Assembly: GCA_045809925.1 (NCBI GenBank)
Contig: JBJMWX010000135.1
Location: 1 to 39,903, forward strand
Source: CADDYX01 sp045809925
GTDB lineage: Bacteria; Verrucomicrobiota; Verrucomicrobiia; Chthoniobacterales; UBA10450
Reading direction: 5' to 3'
DNA: 39,903 bases
The notes beneath the pieces were generated by a model that saw nothing but the letters and a program-made list of their open reading frames with translations, searched no databases and was not told the DNA's origin. Shown one piece after another: positions 16,738 through 25,237 of the stretch. Each line of letters begins with the position of its first letter. Position 1 is the stretch's first letter. A program made the translations under genes and the position numbers.

Positions 16738-17873
16738 TTTTTCGTCTTCGGGCCGGCTTTTCTCCGCGTGGGCGGGCGCACCGGTGCGACGAACTCATCT
16801 TCGTCACCGCGAATAAAGCGCTCTGTCTTTTCGTGCGCCTCGTCGTCCGTAAACTGGAAGGGTGGCGACTTCATGAAGTAGCTCGAAGGCCCGATCAGCG
16901 CGCCGCCAATCTTCCGATCAAGCGCAACTTTCGCGCAGCGGATTGCGTCAATCACCACGCCGGCGGAGTTCGGCGAGTCCCAGACTTCCAGTTTGACCTC
17001 GCAGTTGAGCGGGACGTTCCCGAAGGTCGTCCCTTCCATGCGGATGTAACACCATTTGCGATCGGTCAGCCATGGCACGTAGTCACTCGGGCCGACGTGC
17101 ACATTTTCTGCCGGCATCGCATGCCCCAGCTGGCTCGTGACCGCCTGGGTTTTCGAGATTTTCTTCGACTCGAGGCGTTCGCGCTCGAGCATGTTCAGGA
17201 AATCGGTGTTGCCGCCAAAATTGAGCTGGTAAGTGCGATCGAGCCGAACACCGCGATCACGGAACAAATTCGTGAGCACGCGATGGGCGATGGTCGCACC
17301 CACCTGGGACTTGATGTCATCACCGACTATCGGCAGCCCGCGTTGTTCGAACCGTTTCTGCCAATAGGGTTGTGAGGCGATGAAAACTGGAATGCAATTC
17401 ACGAAGGCACAGCCGGCCTCGAGGATTTGCTCGACGTACCACTTCGTCGCCATTTCCGAGCCGACCGGTAGATAGGAAACGACCACATCAGTGCGCGTTC
17501 TCTTGAGGATGCCGATAATATCGTCGGTCGAGGCGGTCGATTTTTTGACGACCTTCTTCAGGTACTTGCCGAGGCCGTCGTGCGTCATCCCGCGATGCAC
17601 TTTCACGCCGAGCTTGGGAACCTCGGCGAAGCGAATCGTGTTGTTCGGCTCCGCGAAAATCGCCTCGCTCAAGTCGTTGCCGACTTTAGTCGCGCTGATA
17701 TCGAACGCGGCACTGAACTCGATATCGCGCACATGGTAGCCGCCAAGCTCGACGTGCATCAGGCCGGGCACGAAATCCTCACGATTTGCGTTGCGATAAA
17801 ACTCGATGCCCTGGACGAGGGACGATGCGCAGTTGCCGACACCGATGATGCCGACGCGGATTTTGTCTTTCAT
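16734..17873 (-). CDS. ino1: myo-inositol-1-phosphate synthase
   Basis: Converts glucose 6-phosphate to 1L-myo-inositol 1-phosphate in an NAD-dependent reaction, the first step of inositol biosynthesis. The 379-residue protein has the NAD-binding opening IRVGIIGVGNCASSLVQG, then DIEFSAAFDISATKVG, the catalytic-region motif VVSYLPVGSEMATKWY, the Lys-containing GDDIKSQVGATIAHR, and NFGGNTDFLNM. These are typical of the short actinobacterial/archaeal-type synthases. The last ~20 residues are basic (PPTRRKAGPKTKK). It sits inside the operon between two closely related glycosyltransferases, overlapping each by four bases, so inositol phosphate is very probably a building block of the product. Confidence 0.95.
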   Translation of the reverse strand: MKDKIRVGIIGVGNCASSLVQGIEFYRNANREDFVPGLMHVELGGYHVRDIEFSAAFDISATKVGNDLSEAIFAEPNNTIRFAEVPKLGVKVHRGMTHDGLGKYLKKVVKKSTASTDDIIGILKRTRTDVVVSYLPVGSEMATKWYVEQILEAGCAFVNCIPVFIASQPYWQKRFEQRGLPIVGDDIKSQVGATIAHRVLTNLFRDRGVRLDRTYQLNFGGNTDFLNMLERERLESKKISKTQAVTSQLGHAMPAENVHVGPSDYVPWLTDRKWCYIRMEGTTFGNVPLNCEVKLEVWDSPNSAGVVIDAIRCAKVALDRKIGGALIGPSSYFMKSPPFQFTDDEAHEKTERFIRGDEDEFVAPVRPPTRRKAGPKTKK

Positions 17874-18964
17874 GATGTTATTGCTCTTTCCAATTGCCTG
17901 CTGCCGTACTGAACGTTGCGGATCAGCTCTTCCAATTCGGCAGCGCGATGTGCTGCGGTGTGTTCGGCGAGAACGCGCGCTCGCGCCCGGGTGCCGATTT
18001 TTCGCGCATCATCCGGGGATATTTTGCCTAAAATATCGATTACTTCGCGTGATTTTTTTGCGATTAGGATTTCGTCCCCTGGGGTGAAGAAGTCGGAGAG
18101 ACCCGGCCACCAGTCGCTGATCACGGGTGTCGCTGTGGCCGCCGCCTCAAAAAGCCGGACACTGGGCGAGTAGCCGGCCCGAACCATGTCGGCGCGGGTA
18201 ACATTCAGGGTAAAGCGTTGCGCGTTGTAAAACGCGCGGTGGTCGCGGGGCTCGATGTGGGTGATCCGCTGCACGTTTTTCGGCCAGCGGATTGACTCCG
18301 GATATTGCGGACCGGCAATGACGAAGCGCTCGGCCGGGAGTTCGCGTGCCGGGGTCATGATGAGTTGAGCGACCGTCGGCTGCCGATCTTCGCTGAACGT
18401 GCCGAGGTAGCCGAGTGCCCATTGTTCCGTGGCTTGTTCAGGGAAATAGAGCGCGGGATCGACCGCGCAGTAGAGTGCCCGGGCCATGGGCGAGCCGTAT
18501 TGGCGTTCCAGCTTCCGCAATGTCGGTCCGCCAGTGAACGAGAGATAAAGCGAGTAGCGCCGAATCAGATCGATAGAGAGATAATCACATGTGCCGCAAT
18601 CGAGAGCAGCAAGCGTGACGGGCGTGTCGATGTCGTAAAACGCGGTTACACCACTGGCTTCGTCGTTGATCCATTCTCCGACGGCAATCCCCTCCGGCAC
18701 ATACGAACCGACGATCACGCAATCAGCGTCGCGAACCGCCTCGCCGAAATTCGACTTCAACTCCGCGAGGCTGTGATAGATGTGCGTCTCGCAAAAATCG
18801 GGCTGCGGCAGATCGCGGTTCTCCGCGTACCAGGGCTGGTCACGTTCGAGGAAAACCACCTCGTGGCCGGCACGACTCAGTTCGCGGATCAAACCACGGT
18901 AGGTTGTGGCGTGGCCGTTGCCCCACGACGACGTGATTGATAAACCCAGAACGGTCAGCTTCAT
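17870..18964 (-). CDS. CgeB-like glycosyltransferase (copy 3)
   Basis: GT-B glycosyltransferase of 364 residues. It opens with LTVLGLSITSSWGNGHATTYRG and EVVFLERDQPWYAENRD. The C-terminal half carries the domain signature FTLNVTRADMVRAGYSPSVR, LFEAAATATPVISDWWPGL and FFTPGDEILIA. In the middle, TFSEDRQP and FVIAGPQYPESIRWPKN match the equivalents in the copy at 15655-16737. It is the nearest paralogue of that copy, and the two flank the inositol-phosphate synthase. Both ends overlap neighbours by four bases. No membrane segment is visible, so it acts at the cytoplasmic face. The substrate is unknown. Confidence 0.92.
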   Translation of the reverse strand: MKLTVLGLSITSSWGNGHATTYRGLIRELSRAGHEVVFLERDQPWYAENRDLPQPDFCETHIYHSLAELKSNFGEAVRDADCVIVGSYVPEGIAVGEWINDEASGVTAFYDIDTPVTLAALDCGTCDYLSIDLIRRYSLYLSFTGGPTLRKLERQYGSPMARALYCAVDPALYFPEQATEQWALGYLGTFSEDRQPTVAQLIMTPARELPAERFVIAGPQYPESIRWPKNVQRITHIEPRDHRAFYNAQRFTLNVTRADMVRAGYSPSVRLFEAAATATPVISDWWPGLSDFFTPGDEILIAKKSREVIDILGKISPDDARKIGTRARARVLAEHTAAHRAAELEELIRNVQYGSRQLERAITS

Positions 18965-20034
18965 CGCGCGAAGCTTCCCTCGAGGATCTGGTCGAACTCT
19001 TCGGCGCGATGCGCGTAGGTATGTTCGGCGAGAGCGCGGCGATAGGCAGCCTCGCCGATCCGGCGCGCGCGAACAGCGTCGACATTTTGCACGTGGCCCG
19101 CGACCTCGCTTCCGTTTTTCGCCACCAGAATCTCTTCGCCGGGCGCGAAGAAAAAGTCTATGCCCTCCCAGTAGTCAGTGATCAGACAGGCACTGGCGCC
19201 GGCGGCTTCGAACACCCGCGTTGCAGGCGAGTAGCCATAGCGCGCCATGCTCGCACGAGAAATGTTCAGGACCATGCGCGGCGTGCAGTTGAACGCGTTG
19301 TGATCGGCCGTGTAAACATGCCCGCGATTCCTGACGTTTGCCGGCAACTGCTTCGTGTCCCATCCGATGCCGCCGAGAAGAAATTTCTCTTCCGGCAATT
19401 GCATCGCAGCATTTAGAAAAAACTCTTCCACGCGCGCCTCGCGGTCCGGCAGGCGGTGACCGAGAAAGCCAAGGTCGGCGGCAAAGTCAGGATTTGGGGC
19501 AGCGGGATGATGCGTCTCCGGATCGAGCCCGTTGTAAATTGGGACGCAAAGCTGCGCGCCGAACGCCTCGTAGCCGCGCACGACCGGCGGGCCGCCGCCG
19601 TAAGTGAAAATAAAATCGTATCGGGGAATACAGGCGCGAAATGGATCGTCGGCATTGTTCTCCACGCGCTCGAGCGTAGCGGGGGCATCGACGTCGCAGA
19701 AAACGATGTAGTTTTGAGGCCGCTTTTTCTCGAGTACCGCCGACTCAAGCAGCTCATCGAATACGCCGATACCGCTCGCCTTCACAATCATATCAGCAGT
19801 GCTCGCCTGCTCGAGAGCCCTCAAGGCTGCTTCTTCGTAGTTTTCGTAGACCACAACGTCTGCCCAGGGCGGCGGTTCGATGTCGCGGTGCTTCTGCCGG
19901 TCGTAAGCGTCCGGCTCGTAGACGGTGATGTGGTGTCCTCGATTGTGCAGGGCCTTGATCAAGCCGCGATAATAGGTCGCCGCGCCGTTCCAGTAGGCGG
20001 AGAGCAGGCTGGAAGGGAAAAACGCGATCTTCAC
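18961..20034 (-). CDS. CgeB-like glycosyltransferase (copy 2)
   Basis: GT-B glycosyltransferase of 357 residues, more distant from copies 3 and 4. It opens with IAFFPSSLLSAYWNGAATYYRG and HHITVYEPDAYDRQKHRD. The acceptor domain contains VFCDVDAPATLERVENN, and the C-terminal half carries VLNISRASMARYGYSPATR, VFEAAGASACLITDYWEGI and FFAPGEEILVAK. The Asp-x-Asp in CDVDAP aligns with DMDTP and DIDTP in copies 4 and 3. It overlaps both neighbours by four bases (ATGA). Function within the glycan pathway is inferred; donor sugar unknown. Confidence 0.92.
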   Translation of the reverse strand: MKIAFFPSSLLSAYWNGAATYYRGLIKALHNRGHHITVYEPDAYDRQKHRDIEPPPWADVVVYENYEEAALRALEQASTADMIVKASGIGVFDELLESAVLEKKRPQNYIVFCDVDAPATLERVENNADDPFRACIPRYDFIFTYGGGPPVVRGYEAFGAQLCVPIYNGLDPETHHPAAPNPDFAADLGFLGHRLPDREARVEEFFLNAAMQLPEEKFLLGGIGWDTKQLPANVRNRGHVYTADHNAFNCTPRMVLNISRASMARYGYSPATRVFEAAGASACLITDYWEGIDFFFAPGEEILVAKNGSEVAGHVQNVDAVRARRIGEAAYRRALAEHTYAHRAEEFDQILEGSFAR

Positions 20035-21122
20035 GCGGCGAGTTCCTCGTAAATGTTCATCAGCTCGTCAACACGATGGGCGCAGGTGTGGCGCGCACCA
20101 ATTGTTCTCAGACCATGCTCGGCAATTTCCCGCGCCATCTGTTTGTCCGCGAGGAGCGCGCGCATGTGCTTTTTCATCTCGTTGCCGTCCCGCGCAACGA
20201 GGTAGTCCTCGCCCGGCGTGAAGAGATGCTCGGCGTCGTCCCACGGTGAGCAGATGAGTGGGATGCCGCAGGCCAGGGCTTCGAAGGGCCTGATCGTCGG
20301 TATTCCGGGCAGAGCTTCGACGTAGGGCCGACGCGGCACGTGGACCGTCAATTTGAAGCGCGCGAATACTTCAGGGACGCGGCAGTTCGGCAGCCACCCA
20401 TGGTAGTGAATGTTTGAACGCGCGAGCAGCTCCTCAGCCTCCTGCGGGTAGCGGACACCGTAAACGTCGCCGCTCAATTTCAAGGTAACGATCGGCTCGA
20501 CCAAAAACTCGCGCAGCTCGGCGCTGCGCTCATCGTCGCCCCAGTTGCCGATCCAGACTACGTCACCGGTGAAATCGAAGCGCGGCAGCGGCTTGAACAC
20601 GCGGATGTCCGCGGCTTCATGCCAGGTCCACGCGCGCGAAACCCAGCCGCGCTCGAGGTACAAATCCCGCAGCACCTTTCCGTAGAGGAGAACGCCGTCG
20701 TAGCTCGAGAGATCGTAGGCCCGCATCTGCTCAGGCGAAGTAACGGCACGGTGATGGGTGTCGTGAAAAAGGAGACGGTAAGCGCCGGCCCGAGCGCGAT
20801 GTTCACCCACGCGACGCACCAGTTCGTGGTCATTCCACTCATGGACGAGGACGAGATCGGCACCGTTGAGCGCGCCATCAAGATCAAGCGTGCTGAGATC
20901 ATATTGCGCCGATCGCAGCACAGGGTAGCGCTCGTGGAACTCAGCGATCGGTGCTTGGCCATGGTTGGCCACAAGATTTTGCCGGCTCCATGACTGACGC
21001 GGCTCAAAAATCGCGACGTCGTGCCCACGTTCGATCAGTTCCGTAGCCACGCCGCGCAGAAAATGCGCATTCCCGTGGTTCCAGTCGGAAACGAGCGAGT
21101 GATAGAACATCACCACTCTCAT
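20031..21122 (-). CDS. CgeB-like glycosyltransferase (copy 1)
   Basis: GT-B glycosyltransferase of 363 residues, the most divergent of the four copies. It opens with VVMFYHSLVSDWNHGNAHFLRG, where WNHGNAHFLRG corresponds to WGNGHATTYRG in copy 3. Later landmarks are LFHDTHHRAVTSP, WIGNWGDDERSAELREFL, and the domain signature LTVHVPRRPYVEALPGIPTIR, PFEALACGIPLICSPWDD, LFTPGEDYLVAR. Both ends overlap neighbouring genes by four bases. Context implies sequential sugar transfer with the other copies; the order of action is not deducible. Confidence 0.91.
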   Translation of the reverse strand: MRVVMFYHSLVSDWNHGNAHFLRGVATELIERGHDVAIFEPRQSWSRQNLVANHGQAPIAEFHERYPVLRSAQYDLSTLDLDGALNGADLVLVHEWNDHELVRRVGEHRARAGAYRLLFHDTHHRAVTSPEQMRAYDLSSYDGVLLYGKVLRDLYLERGWVSRAWTWHEAADIRVFKPLPRFDFTGDVVWIGNWGDDERSAELREFLVEPIVTLKLSGDVYGVRYPQEAEELLARSNIHYHGWLPNCRVPEVFARFKLTVHVPRRPYVEALPGIPTIRPFEALACGIPLICSPWDDAEHLFTPGEDYLVARDGNEMKKHMRALLADKQMAREIAEHGLRTIGARHTCAHRVDELMNIYEELAA

Positions 21123-22216
21123 ACCGGCGTTTCCACAACTTCACGGCAGGTTGCGTATGCCTCGCGGTAATCAGCCGCCATTCGCTCGACCGTGAAGTGC
21201 AAGGCGCGTTCACGCGCACGAAGGCCCAGTTCCTCCCGGCGCCCGGCATGGGAAATCAGATCGTCAAACGCGCGAATGAAACCGTCGGCATCGGCCGGCG
21301 AGACGAACACGGCGGCATTGGCCCACAATTCGCGCAGGCTGGCAATATCACCCAGCACGAGTGCACAGGCTGAGAGGCCGGCCTCGAGAATCGAGAGCCC
21401 AAACGGCTCGTATTTTGCCGGTGCAGCGTAAATCGCCGCGGTGCCAAAACGGGTGGCGAGCTGCGGCTGCGTAAGCCGGCCGAGCAAATTCACATTCGCC
21501 AGCCGCGGGGAACCGCCTCCTGGATGGCGATCTTCTCCGGCGACATCGATCGGCCAGGACACACGCGGCGCTATCTCGCTCAACAAGGAAATGTTCTTCG
21601 CTTCATCCCAGACGCGTCCGGCAGCAAAAATCCGGGATAACTTCGGAGCGGGTGAAAACTGGGCGTGGGTCCGTCCATTCGGAATCACACGGCCGGTAAA
21701 CTCGCCCGCGTAGTCTTCCCGCAGCGACTTGAGCATGGCCTGAGTCGGAGCCACGACGAGGTTCGCAGCTGCGAGCCCGGTGGAGACGCGGCGCCGGTAC
21801 TCATCGAATTGATCCGGCGGCTCTCCGCCTTTGACGGCATGCCACCACGAGATAACACACGAATGCGCTACCACGAGCTTCGGAGCGGCCCATGGCAGGA
21901 CGGCATGCGCGTAACCGTTAAGGTGAACGAGATCAGGCTGGAACTTGGCTTCCAAACCGAGCAGCCAGTCGCCGGCACGATCGACATCGCTCCATGGATC
22001 GTCCATCCATTCGAGGCGGAATTCGCTCTCAAATAGAACAACATTCGAATGCGTCGCGATCTGTTCGCGCTGCGAAGCCGAAAGTTGGCGGCCCATGGTT
22101 GCGAGTGCGAACCGCACTTCCGGAAGCGCCCCGATCAACTCGAGGGCATAGGTCCAAACGCCGCCAACGGTGTCGGCCGTCATCAAGACGCGCTGCGGCC
22201 GCAGATTATCGCGCAT
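21119..22216 (-). CDS. glycosyltransferase family 4 protein
   Basis: Retaining GT-B glycosyltransferase of 365 residues, distinct from its four CgeB-like neighbours. The N-terminal domain has VLMTADTVGGVWTYALELI, the glycine-rich acceptor loop seen in GT4 enzymes, and DLVHLNGYAHAVLPW. The C-terminal donor domain has VIPNGRTHAQFSP, FAAGRVWDEAKNISLL and the catalytic-region EPFGLSILEAGLSACALVLGD, in which the E-x7-E pattern (EPFGLSILE) is typical of GT4. It overlaps the dehydrogenase stop by 11 bases and the next gene by four. It may add the first sugar to inositol or a lipid, as many GT4 enzymes do, but this is inference. Confidence 0.92.
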   Translation of the reverse strand: MRDNLRPQRVLMTADTVGGVWTYALELIGALPEVRFALATMGRQLSASQREQIATHSNVVLFESEFRLEWMDDPWSDVDRAGDWLLGLEAKFQPDLVHLNGYAHAVLPWAAPKLVVAHSCVISWWHAVKGGEPPDQFDEYRRRVSTGLAAANLVVAPTQAMLKSLREDYAGEFTGRVIPNGRTHAQFSPAPKLSRIFAAGRVWDEAKNISLLSEIAPRVSWPIDVAGEDRHPGGGSPRLANVNLLGRLTQPQLATRFGTAAIYAAPAKYEPFGLSILEAGLSACALVLGDIASLRELWANAAVFVSPADADGFIRAFDDLISHAGRREELGLRARERALHFTVERMAADYREAYATCREVVETPV

Positions 22217-23165
22217 AAGTAATCAGCGCCTTCATGAACCCGTCGGGCCGCTCCGCCGTCATGCCTAGCGCCTGGTCAAGTTGATCAAGCCGGAAACGGT
22301 GGGTGTAAAGAGGCGCGGGGTCGATCAAACCGCTCTCGACCGCGGCGACTGCCTCGCGCATTCCGCGCAGGTAGATCTGCGGGTCCCGTTCATGTGCGTT
22401 GATCACGTCCAAACCGCGCCAATTCCAGAGCTGCATGTTCACCTGGCGCGGACCGTCCTGATGGTAGCCGGCGACGACGAGGCGGCCGCGCTCCCGTGTC
22501 AATTCCGCGGCGAGATCCAGCGGCCCCTGTTTACCGGTGGCCTCGATGACGACGTCGCAAAACCGGCCGCTGGTCAACTGCTCGACGCGGCTGATGACCG
22601 CCGACTGCTCGCTCATCTCGATCGTCTCAGCAGCGCCCATTTCCTTCGCCATCGCGATTGCAAATGGCCGGCGCGCGATCGCAAAGACACGCGCTCCCGA
22701 GGCGGTCGCAAGTTGGGTAAGGAGCGCACCTAGGAATCCAAGCCCGACGATCGCGACGGTGTCGTTTCGCTCGATCTGACTGCGCTGGAAGATGTTCATC
22801 GCGCAACCGAGCGGCTCGGCCGGAAACGCCTGATCGTCGAGCGACGGCGGCAATTTCACGGTCGATGAAACGTCGGCAACGTCGAATTCCGCATAAGCGT
22901 GACTCGAGATCATCGCGACGCGGTCGCCTGGCGCGAACCCGGTGACAAGGTCAGCAACCTCTTCGACATGTCCCCACGATTCATGGCCGAGCGCACCCGG
23001 CGGCATCGGATACTGGAACCATGGTTTGCCTTCCCATGGCGGAATATTGGATGCACAGACTCCGCAGCCTTCCAGTCGAACGAGCAGTTGGTTGGGGCCG
23101 GGCGTCGGTCGCGGAACTTCGCGGAACTCAAACTTCTGTGGCTTGACGAGAACTGCGGCACGCAT
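22206..23165 (-). CDS. MDR-family alcohol dehydrogenase (zinc-type)
   Basis: Medium-chain dehydrogenase/reductase of about 319 residues. From ATG 23165 the GroES-like domain has a possible catalytic zinc Cys (CGVCASN, Cys 37) and GHESWGHVEEV (His 61, Glu 62). The four-Cys structural zinc loop of classical enzymes is missing. The Rossmann domain has VAIVGLGFLGALLTQLA and FAIARRPFAIAMAKEMGA. An alternative GTG at 23228 overlaps the upstream stop as GTGA, the coupling used elsewhere in this operon, and would add 21 residues; I prefer ATG because the domain starts there. It probably oxidises or reduces a sugar or cyclitol intermediate; substrate unknown. Confidence 0.88.
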   Translation of the reverse strand: MRAAVLVKPQKFEFREVPRPTPGPNQLLVRLEGCGVCASNIPPWEGKPWFQYPMPPGALGHESWGHVEEVADLVTGFAPGDRVAMISSHAYAEFDVADVSSTVKLPPSLDDQAFPAEPLGCAMNIFQRSQIERNDTVAIVGLGFLGALLTQLATASGARVFAIARRPFAIAMAKEMGAAETIEMSEQSAVISRVEQLTSGRFCDVVIEATGKQGPLDLAAELTRERGRLVVAGYHQDGPRQVNMQLWNWRGLDVINAHERDPQIYLRGMREAVAAVESGLIDPAPLYTHRFRLDQLDQALGMTAERPDGFMKALITYAR

Positions 23166-23224
23166 AAGCCCGGCCGCGCCACTATGCCGCACGTTTTGCT
23201 GTCGCGGCGGCGCAAAAACGGCGC

Positions 23225-25237
23225 TCACGCCGTCGCGGCAAACGCCGGTTGTTCGGCGCGGCCGGAGGCTTGTAGCCATTCGTGCAAGCGTTGAACGCCA
23301 TCGCGCATGCTCAGTTTCGGCAGCCAGCCCGTTGCAGTCTGGAATTTCGATACGTCGCTCACGTAGTACCGCTGGTCACCGGGCCGCCAGCTGTCCCAAA
23401 CCAGACGCGGCCGTTTACCTTCCAACCTCTCGATCACCTCAATCAGCTCAAGCAGGCTCGTCGTGTTGGCGCGACCGCCGCCTATGTTAAATACCTGCCC
23501 GGAGAGCCTCCGCATGTTCCCTTTGGCGAGGAGGAAGGCGTCAACGAGGTCCTCGACGAACAGCACGTCGCGGACTTGTTTACCGTCGCCGTAAAGAGTG
23601 ATCGCCCGCTCTTGCATCGCGCGGATGAGGAAATGCGCCACCCAGCCCTGGTCTTCAGTGCCAAACTGGTGCGGGCCGTAAATGCAGCTCATCCGAAACA
23701 CGACGGCGGGCAGCCCGAAGGTTCGCGCATAGTCGACGATGTATTGATCGGCCGCCCCCTTGGAGCACCCGTACGGACTGTAGAAATCGAGCGGCTGATT
23801 CTCAGCGACTCCCCGGGCGCGAATCGCCTCGTCGACCGGTTCGTACCGGTTGCCAACTAACGTCAGCTCTACGTCGCCGAGGGCGCCGTAAACCTTGTTT
23901 GTCGATGTGAAAACGACAGGCGGCGGGTTTTCACACGCTCGGACAGCTTCGAGCAGGTTGAGCGTGCCGCGAGCATTCACCTCGAAGTCGTGGATGGGCG
24001 CGACCAGACTGGTGGTGACCGCGACCTGAGCGGCCAGATGGAAGACAAAGGATGAGCGTTGCACGGCCGCGGCAAGCGCGTGCGAGTCGCGCGTGTCGCT
24101 TACTTCCACCTGCACGAGGTCGCCGTGGCGCTCGCGCAACCAGGCTGCGTTTTGCTCGACGCCGGCGCGCGAGAGATTGTCGAAAAGGAGAACGGGGTGG
24201 CCGTCACCACAGAGCCGGTCAGCCAGATTGCAGCCGACGAAACCCGAACCGCCGGTAATCAGGATCGGGCGCTCGTGCGATTTCTGCTTGCGAGCGCGGT
24301 CGTTGCGGTGCAGCCACGCCGAATTTTCTACCGCTTTAACGCCGCCGTTACTTAGCAATCGCGAAAGCAGCTTCTCCGATCCGTCGCGTCGGCGCAGGCC
24401 GAAATGATAGTCGCGTTCGTCCACGCAACTGCTGTCCGGTCGGGCCTGGGGCAGCTCGAGGTCGTGCGCCCCATACCAGTAAACCCGCTCGGCAGGTGCA
24501 CGCATGACGTTGAGAAACGCTGCGATTTGTTCGCGATCGTCATGCCTCCACGTCGAGTAGCCGGTCTCCGTGATCCAGACCTCCGCGTTCGAGCCGTGTT
24601 GGAGCAGGACGTTGCGCACGCGGGCAATCTTCGCGTTCCATCCATCCCACCAGAAATCAAACGTGCCAGGGAAGCCGTGAATTCCAACAGCATCGATGTA
24701 GCGCAGTACCCCACGCTCACACATTAAGCGCACCCACTGCGCGTCCATCGGCCCGCTAGCGCCAAGGACAGTCTTTTTACCGCGACGTTGCGCCCAGTGC
24801 GCCGCTCCGCCGACCATCTCGCAGAAAATCAGCCAGTGTGGATCGAGGGTCGCGTCCCACTCGAGCGGGTTCCTCGGTTTGTTCCAGAGCTCGACCCATT
24901 CGAAGTGGTCGCCGAATCGCGTGATAAAAACGTCCAGAAAATCGGCATACTGCTTCGGCTCGCGCGGCGGTGACCAGTGCTGCGGCGTTATCCCGAGCGT
25001 CGGCGGCGTGTAATGGAAGCAGGGAAGGATGTTGATCTCGCTTGCGAGACGAGGAAGGAGCCATTCGTACCATTTTTCGCCGCCCACGGTATGCCAGTCG
25101 GCCCACGAAACACCGGTCCGCAGCTCGCGCACTCCGATAGCTTTTAAATCAGCGAGGAGGCGCTCGACGCGCTCTTCTTCGCCCGGGCGGAGCCACTCGA
25201 GCACTCCGAGTAATGGCCGCGTGCCGTTTTCGCTCAT
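23225..25237 (-). CDS. fusion: degenerate glycoside-hydrolase barrel + NAD-dependent SDR sugar epimerase
   Basis: A 670-residue two-domain protein. Residues 1-310 form a clan-A barrel in normal order: LLGVLEWLRPG, LRTGVSWADW, LPCFHYTPP, VELWNKPRN, VGIHGFPGT, EVWITETGYS, VYWYGAHDLEL. The acid/base glutamate expected in NEP is Lys (position 120), while the nucleophile Glu (about 224) is kept. After a basic linker, residues 323-670 are an extended SDR: ILITGGSGFVGCNLADRL, FHLAAQVAVTTS, FTSTNKVYG, catalytic Tyr 489 and Lys 493 (YGCSK), and RMSCIYGPHQFG, resembling CDP-paratose 2-epimerase/UDP-glucose 4-epimerase relatives. ATG 25237 overlaps the upstream stop (ATGA). The barrel may bind rather than cleave glycans. 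Confidence 0.9.
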   Translation of the reverse strand: MSENGTRPLLGVLEWLRPGEEERVERLLADLKAIGVRELRTGVSWADWHTVGGEKWYEWLLPRLASEINILPCFHYTPPTLGITPQHWSPPREPKQYADFLDVFITRFGDHFEWVELWNKPRNPLEWDATLDPHWLIFCEMVGGAAHWAQRRGKKTVLGASGPMDAQWVRLMCERGVLRYIDAVGIHGFPGTFDFWWDGWNAKIARVRNVLLQHGSNAEVWITETGYSTWRHDDREQIAAFLNVMRAPAERVYWYGAHDLELPQARPDSSCVDERDYHFGLRRRDGSEKLLSRLLSNGGVKAVENSAWLHRNDRARKQKSHERPILITGGSGFVGCNLADRLCGDGHPVLLFDNLSRAGVEQNAAWLRERHGDLVQVEVSDTRDSHALAAAVQRSSFVFHLAAQVAVTTSLVAPIHDFEVNARGTLNLLEAVRACENPPPVVFTSTNKVYGALGDVELTLVGNRYEPVDEAIRARGVAENQPLDFYSPYGCSKGAADQYIVDYARTFGLPAVVFRMSCIYGPHQFGTEDQGWVAHFLIRAMQERAITLYGDGKQVRDVLFVEDLVDAFLLAKGNMRRLSGQVFNIGGGRANTTSLLELIEVIERLEGKRPRLVWDSWRPGDQRYYVSDVSKFQTATGWLPKLSMRDGVQRLHEWLQASGRAEQPAFAATA

